A stretch of DNA of 64,000 bases from JAEUPI01 sp963814435 (GTDB lineage Bacteria; Pseudomonadota; Gammaproteobacteria; Burkholderiales; Burkholderiaceae_C), in assembly GCA_963814435.1 (NCBI GenBank), contig CAWFCV010000004.1, forward strand, positions 1 through 64,000, in the 5' to 3' direction. Positions 35,189-44,171 of this stretch are shown here, one piece after another. How positions within the stretch are numbered: the first letter of the stretch is position 1; each line of letters opens with the position of its first letter. A program made the translations under genes and the position numbers. The notes beneath the pieces are model-generated. The model was not told the origin of the DNA, searched no databases, and was given only the letters and a program-made list of their open reading frames with translations.

Positions 35189-36172
35189 ATGCAGATCAAG
35201 CGCCGAGGGTTCGGGTTGGCCGCAGCCGGGCTGCTCACCGGTGGCCCGGGTGCTATGGCCCAAACCGACCGCGTGGCCCGCATCGGCTGGCTCGGCCTGA
35301 GCCACGGCACCGATCCCGCGTCTCCGTCGATTCCGCTGGCGGGTCTGCGTGCCGGCCTGCGCGAGCGTGGCTGGGTGGAGGGGCGCAACCTCGTGATCGA
35401 AGCGCGTTATGGCGGCTTCGACAACGCGAAAGACCTGACGGCCGAGCTGTTGCAGGCCAAGGTGGATCTCCTCGTGGCCGAGGGCGGCATGGTGTTTCGT
35501 GCCCGGCCCTTTGTGGGTGCCACGCCGCTGCTGTTTCACGTCAATGGCGACCCCGTGCAGGCCAAGCTGGTGGACAGCTACGCACGCCCTGGCGGCACGA
35601 TGACCGGCGTGACCAACCTGTCGGCCGAGTTGTCCGGCAAGCGGGTCGAACTGCTCAAGACCGCGTTGCCTCGGATGACCCGCTGCGCCGCCATCGCCAA
35701 CCAGGGCCACCCCGGCTGGCAGGTGGAAAGCGATGCCACGCGCGACGCGGCCGGCCGCTTGAAGCTGGAGCTCACCTGGCTGCCGGTCTACGGGGCCGGC
35801 GACTTCGCCGCCGCGTTCGACACGGTAGCGCGCAGCGGTGCGCAGGGCCTGTTCGCCGTGCCCGACAACCTGATCCTGAGTCAGGCCCAGACCATCGGCG
35901 AGTTTGGCGCGCGGCGAGGCATTCCCGCGATATCGGGCTCGAGCGAATTCACCGAGGCGGGCAACCTCATGAGCTACGGCCCGATTCAGCGTGACGTCTA
36001 CGCCAGGTTGGGCGAGTATGCCGACAGGCTGCTCCGCGGTGCGAAGCCGGGCGACCTGCCGGTCGAGAACCCCACGCGGTTCGAGCTGGTCGTCAATCTC
36101 AAGGTCGCGCGGGCACTCAACTTGAATATTCCGCAGTCGGTGTTGGTGCGCGCCGACCGGGTGATCGAGTGA
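35189..36172 (+). CDS. ABC transporter substrate-binding protein (ABC_sub_bind family)
   Basis: A 327-residue periplasmic protein with a signal peptide (MQIKRRGFGLAAAGLLTGGP, cleavage near AMA-Q). The mature part is the two-lobed ABC_sub_bind fold: RIGWLGLSHGTDP, ERGWVEGRNLVIEARY, then PVENPTRFELVVNLKVARAL and PQSVLVRADRVIE. GGAGGGG stands just before the ATG, which argues against an upstream start. No permease or ATPase is adjacent; such solitary binding proteins are very frequent in Burkholderiales. It is convergent with a relative at 36249-37208. Ligand unknown. Confidence 0.85.
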   Translation: MQIKRRGFGLAAAGLLTGGPGAMAQTDRVARIGWLGLSHGTDPASPSIPLAGLRAGLRERGWVEGRNLVIEARYGGFDNAKDLTAELLQAKVDLLVAEGGMVFRARPFVGATPLLFHVNGDPVQAKLVDSYARPGGTMTGVTNLSAELSGKRVELLKTALPRMTRCAAIANQGHPGWQVESDATRDAAGRLKLELTWLPVYGAGDFAAAFDTVARSGAQGLFAVPDNLILSQAQTIGEFGARRGIPAISGSSEFTEAGNLMSYGPIQRDVYARLGEYADRLLRGAKPGDLPVENPTRFELVVNLKVARALNLNIPQSVLVRADRVIE

Positions 36173-36248
36173 CCGTGAGGGGTCATGGGCGGGCTCGGTG
36201 TTTGCGGAGCTGAAGCAGCAGGTGGCGGGCGGGTGACCGAACGGCGCA

Positions 36249-37208
36249 TCAACTGACCACCGTCTCCGCCCGCATCAGCAGCGACGGCGGGATCTTGAGG
36301 CCGAGCGCCTCGGCGGTCTTCATGTTGATCACCAGTTCGAATTTCGTCGCCTGCACCACCGGCAGGTCGCCCGGCTTGGCCCCTTTGAGGATTCTGTCCA
36401 CGTAGATGGCGGCCTGGCGGTAGAGATCGGCGAACTGCGGGCCGTACGACAGCAGCCCGCCCTGCTCCGCAAACCACCTGGGGACCGACACGGCAGGCAG
36501 CTGATGTCTCAGCGCCAACGCTGCGGCACGCGCGGTCGGCAGGATTGGCTGGACCAGCACTGCATCGATCCGGTCTTTGCTCATTCGCACGAAGGCAGCC
36601 TCGAGATCCTGCGCCCCGCCAATCGTGATCGGCAAGACGTCGATGTCCAGCGCTGCGCCCGCGAGCTTGATTTGTTCGATGAAAGGCTTCGCAAACCGAT
36701 CCACCGAACTCACCAACACCGCCACATGGCGCAGCAGCAGTATTTCTTTCAAAATCTGCAGGCCCTTGCCCGCCGCCTCTGCGGCGAATGCCGCCGAGCC
36801 CGTCACGTTGCCGCCCGGCCGCGCGAGGCTGCTGACCAGGCCCGTGCCGACCGGATCTCCCACCGCGGCCATGACGATGGGAATCACGGTCGTCGCAGCT
36901 TTTGCGGCTTGGGCTGCGGCGGTGAATTGGGCGACGATCACGTCCACATTGAGCCGCACCAGGTCTGCGGCGACTTCGGGAAGGCGATCAACCTGGTCTT
37001 GCGGGATCAATCGAAAGTCGATCAGTACGTTCTGGCCTTCAACGTAGCCCAGCTGGCGCCATTCGTCGCGAAGCTGCGCTTGCGTGCGCTCGAGGTCGAC
37101 GCTCAGAAGCACTCCGATGCGCGGCACTTTCACCGGCTGCGCGGCGACGGGGAACTGCGTGAGAAACAGTACGCCTGCGCCGCCGACGAGGCTGCGTCGA
37201 TCAACCAT
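36249..37208 (-). CDS. ABC transporter substrate-binding protein (ABC_sub_bind family), convergent relative
   Basis: A 319-residue exported binding protein with signal sequence MVDRRSLVGGAGVLFLTQFP (cut near VAAQ). The fold is PRIGVLLSVDLERTQ, QLGYVEGQNVLIDFRL, then IPIVMAAVGDPVGTGLVSSL and ARPGGNVTGSAAF. Its C-terminus (ATKFELVINMKTAEALGLKI) matches the converging neighbour in pattern, so both belong to one family, though the bodies differ considerably. The pair is separated by 76 bp. Ligand unknown. Confidence 0.85.
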   Translation of the reverse strand: MVDRRSLVGGAGVLFLTQFPVAAQPVKVPRIGVLLSVDLERTQAQLRDEWRQLGYVEGQNVLIDFRLIPQDQVDRLPEVAADLVRLNVDVIVAQFTAAAQAAKAATTVIPIVMAAVGDPVGTGLVSSLARPGGNVTGSAAFAAEAAGKGLQILKEILLLRHVAVLVSSVDRFAKPFIEQIKLAGAALDIDVLPITIGGAQDLEAAFVRMSKDRIDAVLVQPILPTARAAALALRHQLPAVSVPRWFAEQGGLLSYGPQFADLYRQAAIYVDRILKGAKPGDLPVVQATKFELVINMKTAEALGLKIPPSLLMRAETVVS

Positions 37209-37528
37209 CAGATCTCCCGCGTGCCCGCAGCACGATGCCGCGCGAGGCGATTGTCACTTGGCCTTCGCGTCACGGGCTGGAAATCGGTGCGCTCACGCGC
37301 CTGCGCCTCGCGCTGTTGGGTGGCTTCGCGCTGGCCTTGGGCCTGCCCGAGCGCTGGTTCGCCGACTCGGGCGGCATGGCCGAGCGCCGCGGGGGCTTTG
37401 CGCCGCCGGCCGAGCCGTCTCCGCGGCGTGGCGTGGAGGCCCAACTCGTGCGGGCTTGAGCCTACTCAATGTGCGCGGCACCCCTTGGGCGCAGGGTGCA
37501 TGGTTCATCCTGAGTCGAGGAGATCGAG
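37209..37528. other. 320-bp gap with no convincing gene
   Basis: The region between the binding-protein gene and the SHOCT-protein gene holds a plus-strand frame (37235-37459) with one hydrophobic stretch (LALLGGFALALGLPERWF) but no ribosome-binding site or family resemblance. It might be a remnant of a membrane-protein gene. GAGGAGATCGAG before 37529 supplies the ribosome-binding site for the next gene. No repeat or terminator was recognised. Confidence 0.4.
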
Positions 37529-37930
37529 ATGGACACTCGGCGTTTCGTGGCACGCCTGCTGGCGTTGGTGGGGTTGGGGTTACTGCCGTGGCTCGTATTC
37601 GCCCAGGCAACCAGCCCTCAACCGTCGCCATGGGACTGCTCCGCGCCCTGGCGCATGCACATGTGGAGCGGCGGCATGGGCTGGTGGTGGATCTTTCCGC
37701 TGTTGTTCATACTGCTGATGATCGGGATGTGCGTGGCGGTTTTCTACTTCATCGGTCACCGCTCGGGCAGCGGGCAGCACTTCGGGCCTTGGCACATGAT
37801 GGGCAGTGGCCGTCCGTGGGGTGACCCCACGTATTCCGCGCTTCAAGTGTTGAACGAGCGCTTTGCGCGCGGCGAGATCGCGAAGCAGGAGTACGAGGAA
37901 AAGAAGGCCACCCTGCTGTCCGGCCGCTAG
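37529..37930 (+). CDS. SHOCT-domain membrane protein
   Basis: A 133-residue protein with an N-terminal membrane/signal segment (RFVARLLALVGLGLLPWLVF). A Met/Trp/His-rich stretch (WRMHMWSGGMGWWW) leads into a second transmembrane helix (about 52-74). The SHOCT C-terminus is ALQVLNERFARGEIAKQEYE. Methionine/histidine clusters near the membrane suggest metal (perhaps copper) contact. The neighbour downstream also has a metal-binding motif, consistent with a small metal-homeostasis unit. The precise role is unknown. Confidence 0.75.
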   Translation: MDTRRFVARLLALVGLGLLPWLVFAQATSPQPSPWDCSAPWRMHMWSGGMGWWWIFPLLFILLMIGMCVAVFYFIGHRSGSGQHFGPWHMMGSGRPWGDPTYSALQVLNERFARGEIAKQEYEEKKATLLSGR

Positions 37931-37969
37931 CACCGCGGTTGCGCACGCGCGGCCGCAGAGCGAGGTCAC

Positions 37970-38188
37970 ATGGCTGAAGCTCAAGCAGCCAAACTCTCTA
38001 TCTGCCCGATGCACGCGTCGGTGCGCCAGCCCGAGCCTGGCAAGTGTCCCCACTGTGGCATGGCGCTGCTGCCGGAGGGCACGCCGTTCGCGATGCTGCG
38101 CCACATGGCGCAGAGGCCGTGGATGGTTGCCGCGATGGTGGCGCTGATGCTGCTGCTGATGGCGGCGGCGATGATGCTGATGCGCTGA
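37970..38188 (+). CDS. Heavy-metal-binding-domain membrane protein
   Basis: A 72-residue protein with the heavy-metal-binding pattern CPMHASVRQPEPGKCPHCGM near the N-terminus. This motif is found at the start of copper P-type ATPases and CusB-like proteins. A Met-rich single transmembrane helix follows (MVAAMVALMLLLMAAAMMLM). It lies 39 bp after the SHOCT-domain gene. The Cys/His/Met ligands suggest copper or silver binding at the membrane face. Confidence 0.78.
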   Translation: MAEAQAAKLSICPMHASVRQPEPGKCPHCGMALLPEGTPFAMLRHMAQRPWMVAAMVALMLLLMAAAMMLMR

Positions 38189-38210
38189 GCGCGGGCCAGC
38201 GCATTGCAAC

Positions 38211-39211
38211 CTACCAGCTTGAAAGTGCCTCGACCAACCTCGCCTTGACGCTCGCGCCGGCAAAGCTCGCATCGATCGAATGACGAGCAAGCCCCACAGG
38301 TCGTCGTCTGACCAACCGAACGCCTCGGTGCACAACGCGTACTCGCCCACCAGGCTCGCCCCCAGCAACACCGGATCGTCGGTGTTGATCGACACGGCCA
38401 CGCCGGCGCGGCGCAGCCGGTCGATCGGGTGGTCCTCGATCGCGGCGTAGACACCCAGCTTCAGGTTGGACGTGGGGCAGATGCCGAGCGGGATGCGTCG
38501 GTCGACCAGCAGCGCCACCAGCTCCGGATCTTCGATCGCGCGCACGCCGTGGTCGATGCGCTCGGCACCGAGCAGCTCGATCGCGTCGCGCACGCCCTCC
38601 GGGCCGCTGGATTCACCGGCATGCACGGTGCGGCGCAAACCCGCGGCGCCGGCGCGCCGGAACGCATCTGCAAAGCGCGGCCCGGTGCGGCCTGCGGTTG
38701 CCTCGTTGCCGTCGATCGAGAGCGCCACCACACGCGGATGCCGCAGCGCCACCAGCGCGTCCACCAGCTCGGCTGCGGCGTCGGCCGACTGCGTGCGCAG
38801 CAGGCTCACGCGCAGGCCCACGGGCGGCAGGCCGTCTTGCTCGGCGGCGGTGAAGCCGGCATCGATGGCGTCGATCATCGCGCGCAGCCGGCCATGCCAC
38901 GCTTTCCAGTGCGTCGGGTTGACGATCACGTCCGCATAGCCGGCGCCGCCCTCGGCCAGCCGCTTGCAGTAGCCGTAGCTCAGCTCGGCCAGGCGCTCAG
39001 CAGTCGATGCCAAGGCGCAAGCCCAGTCCAGAAAGTGCAGAAAGTCGGCCAGCCCGGCGAACTGCAGCAGTTGCTCGCGAGGCCTGGGCATCGTCACGGC
39101 GGCCTGCCGGGCCCACAACTCGAGCACGTTCGGCTCGAAGCACCCTTCGAGATGGGCGTGCACCTCGGCCTTTGGCAAGGCGCGAAGTCGATCGATCTGG
39201 GCGGTTTGCAT
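38211..39211 (-). CDS. add: Adenosine deaminase, frameshift near the C-terminus
   Basis: Deaminates adenosine (or adenine in the related ADE group). The frame from ATG 39211 has zinc ligands H18/H20 in LPKAEVHAHLEGC, the HAGES motif in RRTVHAGESSGPEGV, and AERIDHGVRAIEDPEL. ICPTSNLKLGVY and the catalytic Asp pair in SINTDDPVLLGASLVGEY follow. After DDDLWGLLV one base is missing near 38281. The adjacent frame supplies the normal end NSIDASFAGASVKARLVEAL and stops at 38211, restoring a roughly 333-residue protein. Without that correction the frame reads on into unrelated sequence. It is divergent from the paralogous secreted-protein gene at 39324. Confidence 0.85.
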
Positions 39212-39323
39212 CCTGGGATCCGCGAGAATCGGCTGATTGTCGGCCGGTCGACGGGCTCTGGCGCGGGTTGATTTCCTCCGCAAGGGTGTAGGCCACACGG
39301 CCGGCTGGCGCGTTGCACACCCC

Positions 39324-39806
39324 ATGCTCAGGGAAAAGACTTCACTCCCCCCAGTCTCGCCGCGCCGCCTGCCAACCCTGTGGCTGGCGGCGCTGCTCAC
39401 CGGCGTGGCCCACTGGGCCCAGGCCCGCGCCGCCAACGACGCGGCGAGTTATGACGAGACGGCCAATTGCGTCGCGGTGATGCACACCAACGCCGACGAG
39501 CTGGCCCGGCAGGTCAAGGCCGGCAACAAGGCGCAGGAGCCGGCGCTGCGCGCCGAGGTCTTGCGCGCCACGGCGCTGGTGGGGCGCACCTATCTGGACG
39601 GCATGCACGACTCGGCCGAGGCCAAGGCGCGGCTCAAGGCGGCCAAGGAGCGCCAGGCATCCTGGGACGCGGCGCGCAAGGCCAGCGTGCGTCAGGCCTG
39701 CCTGAAACGCGCCGACGCCGAGCTGGCCAACGCCTCGGGGCCGGAGCGCTTCATCGTCGAGCGCATCGCCCAGTCGACGATGAAACGTTTGCTGCGGGCG
39801 CAGTAG
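39324..39806 (+). CDS. Exported protein of unknown function (paralogue 1)
   Basis: A 160-residue protein with a basic N-terminus and hydrophobic signal core (LPTLWLAALLTGVAHWAQAR, cleavage near ARA-AN). The mature helical domain includes DETANCVAVMHTNADELARQ, KAQEPALRAEVLRATALVG, RTYLDGMHDSAEAKARLKAA and RQACLKRADAELANASGPER, with two cysteines that could form a disulphide. A second copy of equal length lies at 52675-53157 with most residues identical. The similarity extends about 50 bp upstream of both ATGs and shows codon-like changes there (KGVG...GWRV), so the true start may lie further upstream. I do not recognise the family. Confidence 0.7.
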   Translation: MLREKTSLPPVSPRRLPTLWLAALLTGVAHWAQARAANDAASYDETANCVAVMHTNADELARQVKAGNKAQEPALRAEVLRATALVGRTYLDGMHDSAEAKARLKAAKERQASWDAARKASVRQACLKRADAELANASGPERFIVERIAQSTMKRLLRAQ

Positions 39807-39845
39807 CCCCAAGCATCCGTGGGTGAGCGGCGCGCAGCCGCGTGG

Positions 39846-41102
39846 TTAGGACTTGACCTCGGGCGGTGTCGTCACCACCTCGCCGTGCAACGCCGACTTG
39901 TGTGCCCCGCTGCGGGTGCGCAGGGCCTTGATGCCCTGTTCGATGCGCTCGGCCACTTCGCGCTCGCGCTGCAGCGCGCGCAGCGTGTTGTTCGCCTCCT
40001 GCACCGTGAACTCCAGCCGCGCCAGCTTCTCGCCCACGTGATCGACCACCGCGCGCTGCTCGCCCAGCATCTCCAGGTTCACGTTGATGTCTTCCAGCAT
40101 GTGGACGATGCCGTTGGCCCGCGACTGCACCTCTTCAACCATCTTGCGCCGTGACTCGATCATCGCGATCTTGCCGTCGGTGTCGTGCACACGGCCGAGC
40201 AGATCTTCCACCTTGGTGCGCAGCTCGCTCACATCGTTGCGGTGCTCGCTGATGAACTGCAGGTCGGCCTTCACGGCCTGCACCGACGCCTCCTGCTCGC
40301 CCAGCCACTCGATCTTCTGCTCCAGCTGAGCGATGCGCTGTTCGATGTTGTCGAGGGCCGCCCATCGCGCTTCCAGCCGCGTCATTTGGGCGTCGAGATC
40401 GGCTGCCAATCCGGCCGGGCGCGATGCGGTGCCTTCGTCCAACGGCGCCGCCTTGCCCAGCGCTGCGTCCTGGCGGGCCTCGAGCTCGGCTTGCTTGCGC
40501 GCGATCTCCTCGGCCTGCGCCGACAGCACCTGAAAGACGCTGCCGAGCGCGCTGGCCTTCTTCTGGATCGCCGCGGGGGTTTCGCCTGCTTCTTGTGACG
40601 AGGCGTGATGCTCTGGCGGCTCGTCGGGCGTCGGACCATCTTCCGCCGCAGCGGGCAGGTCCAGCGTGCAGGCCATGATCTTGCGGCCGCCGGCCACGCG
40701 CACCTCACGCGCGTCGAAGGTGAACCCCGATTCCACCAACAACAACGCCAGCTGCGGAGTGACCAGCACCTCACCAGGGCGTGCCGCGGCAGCCAGATCG
40801 TGTGCCTGCGCGATGTAGCGATTGCTGATGCTGAAGGCGTCCTGCCCGGCCTGTGCGCCGTCCTTCAAACCGGAGGCGAATCCGAAACGCAGCGACGACC
40901 CGGCGGGGCCGGCGGCCGCCGTGCAGGCCAGCGTGACCAGCTTGGCATCGGGGGCGTTGAACCGCACGAAGGTCGCTCCCTGCGCGTTGCGCGCCGTGAC
41001 CACCGCGCGCTCGCGACGCACACCCGTCACGAAACCATCGATGAGCTGATCGGCAGGCTTCGACGAGAGCAGGCAGCCGACGATTTGAAAGGGCATCTCC
41101 AT
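39846..41102 (-). CDS. Cyclase-like-domain coiled-coil protein with recombined C-terminus
   Basis: A 418-residue protein. The N-terminal roughly 160 residues resemble a degenerate class III nucleotide-cyclase fold (SISNRYIAQAHDLAAAARPG, EVLVTPQLALLLVESGF, REVRVAGGRKIMACTLDLP) without obvious catalytic aspartates. The remainder is a long coiled coil (about 180-400). The last 120 residues are almost identical to the C-terminus of the divergent 886-residue coiled-coil protein. The final residues (EVVTTPPEVKS) instead match the tail of the glycine-zipper protein at 53877. It seems to be a product of duplication and fusion. Cytoplasmic; role unknown. Confidence 0.75.
   Translation of the reverse strand: MEMPFQIVGCLLSSKPADQLIDGFVTGVRRERAVVTARNAQGATFVRFNAPDAKLVTLACTAAAGPAGSSLRFGFASGLKDGAQAGQDAFSISNRYIAQAHDLAAAARPGEVLVTPQLALLLVESGFTFDAREVRVAGGRKIMACTLDLPAAAEDGPTPDEPPEHHASSQEAGETPAAIQKKASALGSVFQVLSAQAEEIARKQAELEARQDAALGKAAPLDEGTASRPAGLAADLDAQMTRLEARWAALDNIEQRIAQLEQKIEWLGEQEASVQAVKADLQFISEHRNDVSELRTKVEDLLGRVHDTDGKIAMIESRRKMVEEVQSRANGIVHMLEDINVNLEMLGEQRAVVDHVGEKLARLEFTVQEANNTLRALQREREVAERIEQGIKALRTRSGAHKSALHGEVVTTPPEVKS
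39904..40271. repeat. 368-bp inverted repeat, left copy
   Basis: Reverse complement of 43567-43934 with only about two mismatches noted by eye. It encodes the C-terminal coiled coil of the minus-strand gene. Divergence starts abruptly at both ends, while the surrounding protein similarity is much lower, which suggests recent duplication or gene conversion. Confidence 0.85.
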
Positions 41103-41304
41103 GACCAGTGACGAGCACGCGTGCGACGCGACTTGACCATATTCGCACTTCGGCGGGCGCGGTCACAGTGTTGCAAGACGCATAGTCGGCAACAGTCACA
41201 CCGCATTCACCAGTGCGAGCGTTGCACGGGGCATTACGTCACAGCGGTAACAAGGCCATCGGCGGCACGATGCACCCAACGTTTGCTGCCAGTGAGGCTC
41301 CACC

Positions 41305-43965
41305 ATGCTCGACACGATCTTCAAGAACGGCGCAGGCCGCAAACAGGCCCACGACGAGTTGCGCGACCTGGTGACCCAGGCACGCGAGGAACGCGCGGCG
41401 CTGAGCGCCACGATGGCGAAGATGAAATCTGAAGGGTTGATGCGCAAGTGCGAATCGCTCGTCAGCATGGTGGGCAACTACGACGAGCGCGCCAGGAGCT
41501 TCCAACAGATCGAGGTGCGAATGAGCAGCCTGCTCGATCAGGTGGCCGAGGCCAAGCAGGCGTCGGAAGCGCTGACGGCGCCCGATGGGGCTCTTCAACA
41601 GTGCCGGCAGGCGATCGGCGAGTTGAGTGCCCAGGCCCGTGAGGCCCAGGCGACCGTCGCCGCTCTGCGCCAGGAGACCGAGAAGTTCGATGAGCTGCGC
41701 GCTCTGCTGCGCCAGGGCGCGGCAGAAGTGGGGCAGTCGGCCGGCGCTGTGGCCGCGCTGAAAGGCGAACTCGAGGCCCTGCGGCGATCGGAATCGCAGC
41801 TGAACGAGGAGTTGCAGGGCATCCGCGAGGGCGCGCGTGACGCGCGCGACGACTCGGCCGCCGCCACGAAGGCCGTGCAGGGCGTACAAGAGAAGCTGCA
41901 GTCGTTCGTGCGGCTGCAGGAGATCAGCGAGACCACCGAGCAGCGGCTGGCATCGCTGAACGCGCTGGCCGAGCACGTGTCGCACAAGGCCAAAGCCTTG
42001 GAGACGCAAAAACACACCGTGGAGCGCGCCGTCGTCGAAGCCACGCGCCTGAACGAGATGGTGTGGAACATGGATGCGCAGATCGCCAGGCTCACACAAG
42101 GCCACGACCAGATTCGCCAGGCCGAGGAGACCGTCGCGCGCATGGAGGAGGCAGCGCGGGCCACGGCGCAGGAGCTGGCCGCGGCCGGCGCGGCGCGCGA
42201 CGAGTTCTTGCGCGAGTCGGCACGCATCGAGGGCCAGGGCCGTTCGTTGTCAGAGCATTTGAGGTCGACCGTCGAACGGCTGACGGTCGACAAGGAAGAA
42301 ATCGATGCCTTCGATCAACGCCTGCAGGCGATGGCCAGGGCCGTGGACGACACGCAGGCGAGCGTGCAGGGGCTGGCGGCCAAGCAGCAAGCGCTGGCGG
42401 CAATCGAGCGCAAAACCGATGCGATCGACAAGGCGTTCACGACGCTTTCGGCCCGGGCGGAAGATCTGGCCCAGAAGCAGAGCGGCCTCGACTCGCTGGC
42501 CGCACGACTGGCGCAAGTGGAAGGGCTCGGCAAGCGCACGGCGGCTCAGCACGACAACCTGTTGCAGTCGCAGAAGGATGTGGAGGCCGTTCGTCTCGAG
42601 CTGGCCGAGTTTCACAAGGCGCATGCCGAAGCGGTGCAACTGCGCGACCGGTTGGCCGTCGACCGTGCCGCGCTGGATGCCTTTGGCGAGCGCACGGCGG
42701 CGATGCTGAGCCGCACGCCGGACCTCGAGGCGCGCATGGACACGGTGCTGGGCCGGTTGGCACTCGTCGACGAGGGTAGCCAGTCGGCCACTCGGCTGGG
42801 TGAACTGGCCACCGAACTCGATGCGCAGGTGTCGCGCGTGGGAGCGCGGCTGCAGTTCGTGGAGAAGCTGGAGCAGCGCGTCAATGGGCTGCACGTGGTC
42901 ACCGCGGAGGTGGAGCACAAGCTCGCGGAGCAACTGGCGCGCCGCGCCGAGGTGGAGAGTCTGAAGAACCTATGCGACACGTTGCTCACGCAGGTGGTCG
43001 ATGCACAGCAGAAGCTCGAGGGTGTGGCTTCAGTGCAGGGGCGTGTGCTGCCAGTCGCATCGCAAGTGGCGACGTTGTTGCAGACGCTGGAGAAGTGTCA
43101 GCAGTTGGTCGAGACCGTGAAGACGGACGAAGCGCTGGTGCATGAGCAACGGGCGCAATGGGCCGAACTCGTCGAGCGGGGCAGAACGCTGGCCGGCGAA
43201 ACCGCCGAGCGGCTCAAGCAGGCCCGCACCGTGAATGACGATCTGGGCCGTGCCGCAGCCCTGAAGCAGGAGCTGCTGGCCGAGCTCGCACGCGTGCAGA
43301 CCACCCAGCGCGATGCCGTCGCGCAAACCGAGGTGGCCGAGGATCAGATCCAGCGCGCCGACGCCATGGTCACGCAACTGCAGCAGCGCTGCGCGCAGGT
43401 GCTGCACGGCGGGGAGAAGGTCGCTGCGCTGGAAGGGCGGCTGAACGAGCTGGATCGCAGCGCCGGGGCTGTGGAGCAGAAGATCCAGTCGCTGGCCGAC
43501 CAGGAGGTGCTGGTGCAGGCGGTGAAGGTGGAGGTGGAGAACATCCGGCAGATCAGCGGGCGCAGCAAGGCCGACCTGCAGTTCGTCAGCGAGCACCGCA
43601 ACGACGTGAGCGAGCTGCGCACCAAGGTGGAAGATCTGCTCGGCCGTGTGCACGACACCGACGGCAAGATCGCGATGATCGAGTCACGGCGCAAGATGGT
43701 TGAAGAGGTGCAGTCGCGGGCCAACGGCATCGTCCACATGCTGGAAGACATCAACGTGAACCTGGAGATGCTGGGCGAGCAGCGCGCGGTGGTCGATCAC
43801 GTGGGCGAGAAGCTGGCGCGGCTGGAGTTCACGGTGCAGGAGGCGAACAACACGCTGCGCGCGCTGCAGCGCGAGCGCGAAGTGGCCGAGCGCATCGAAC
43901 AGGGCATCAAGGCCCTGCGCACCCGCAGCGGGGCGATCACCGATGCGGCCGCAGTAGCGTCCTAA
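41305..43965 (+). CDS. Long coiled-coil protein (886 residues)
   Basis: Almost the whole protein is helical heptad repeat, with many Glu/Gln/Ala/Leu and few Gly/Pro, and no signal peptide, Walker motifs or membrane segment. The N-terminus MLDTIFKNGAGRKQAHDELR is short and globular. No SMC/MukB ATPase head is present, so it is not a condensin. The last 123 residues (from about 763) share near-perfect identity with the divergent gene at 39846. A 200-bp shared intergenic region suggests joint expression. A cytoplasmic scaffold or polarity role is possible, but no family is recognised. Confidence 0.78.
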   Translation: MLDTIFKNGAGRKQAHDELRDLVTQAREERAALSATMAKMKSEGLMRKCESLVSMVGNYDERARSFQQIEVRMSSLLDQVAEAKQASEALTAPDGALQQCRQAIGELSAQAREAQATVAALRQETEKFDELRALLRQGAAEVGQSAGAVAALKGELEALRRSESQLNEELQGIREGARDARDDSAAATKAVQGVQEKLQSFVRLQEISETTEQRLASLNALAEHVSHKAKALETQKHTVERAVVEATRLNEMVWNMDAQIARLTQGHDQIRQAEETVARMEEAARATAQELAAAGAARDEFLRESARIEGQGRSLSEHLRSTVERLTVDKEEIDAFDQRLQAMARAVDDTQASVQGLAAKQQALAAIERKTDAIDKAFTTLSARAEDLAQKQSGLDSLAARLAQVEGLGKRTAAQHDNLLQSQKDVEAVRLELAEFHKAHAEAVQLRDRLAVDRAALDAFGERTAAMLSRTPDLEARMDTVLGRLALVDEGSQSATRLGELATELDAQVSRVGARLQFVEKLEQRVNGLHVVTAEVEHKLAEQLARRAEVESLKNLCDTLLTQVVDAQQKLEGVASVQGRVLPVASQVATLLQTLEKCQQLVETVKTDEALVHEQRAQWAELVERGRTLAGETAERLKQARTVNDDLGRAAALKQELLAELARVQTTQRDAVAQTEVAEDQIQRADAMVTQLQQRCAQVLHGGEKVAALEGRLNELDRSAGAVEQKIQSLADQEVLVQAVKVEVENIRQISGRSKADLQFVSEHRNDVSELRTKVEDLLGRVHDTDGKIAMIESRRKMVEEVQSRANGIVHMLEDINVNLEMLGEQRAVVDHVGEKLARLEFTVQEANNTLRALQREREVAERIEQGIKALRTRSGAITDAAAVAS
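43567..43934. repeat. 368-bp inverted repeat, right copy
   Basis: Partner of 39904-40271. It encodes the C-terminal coiled coil of the 886-residue protein. The copies are in opposite orientation with 3.3 kb between them, a configuration that permits inversion of the intervening segment by homologous recombination. Confidence 0.85.
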
Positions 43966-44014
43966 TCCCCGGCGCTGACGCGCTGACTTTCGAGGCCGCG
44001 CGGCGTGCCTCGAA

Positions 44015-44110
44015 CTACGACTTCGCCTCGGGCGTCGTCGTCGTCACGTGGCTGTACTTCACCGGCAGCGTGGCGCCGGGCTTGAACGACGTGCGCACCG
44101 TGCCATGGTG
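44015..44110 (-). pseudogene. 3' remnant of a glycine-zipper protein gene
   Basis: The minus strand reads HGTVRTSFKPGATLPVKYSH, then VTTTTPEAKS and a stop. This closely matches the C-terminus of the protein at 53877-54425 (QGTVRTSFKPGATLPVKDGQ). No start or upstream part of the gene is present. It lies just beyond the 3' end of the coiled-coil gene, showing that this locus once carried such a gene and lost most of it in the rearrangement that made the inverted repeat. Confidence 0.7.
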
Positions 44111-44171
44111 CATCACGAGATCCGGTCATCCGTGATCGCCCTCGACTGGGGTTAGCGCGCGGCGTCACATT

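Noticed and set aside
37235..37459. 75-codon plus-strand frame with one hydrophobic stretch
   Set aside because: No ribosome-binding site, no known domain, and the rest is Pro/Arg-rich; kept only as part of the gap description.
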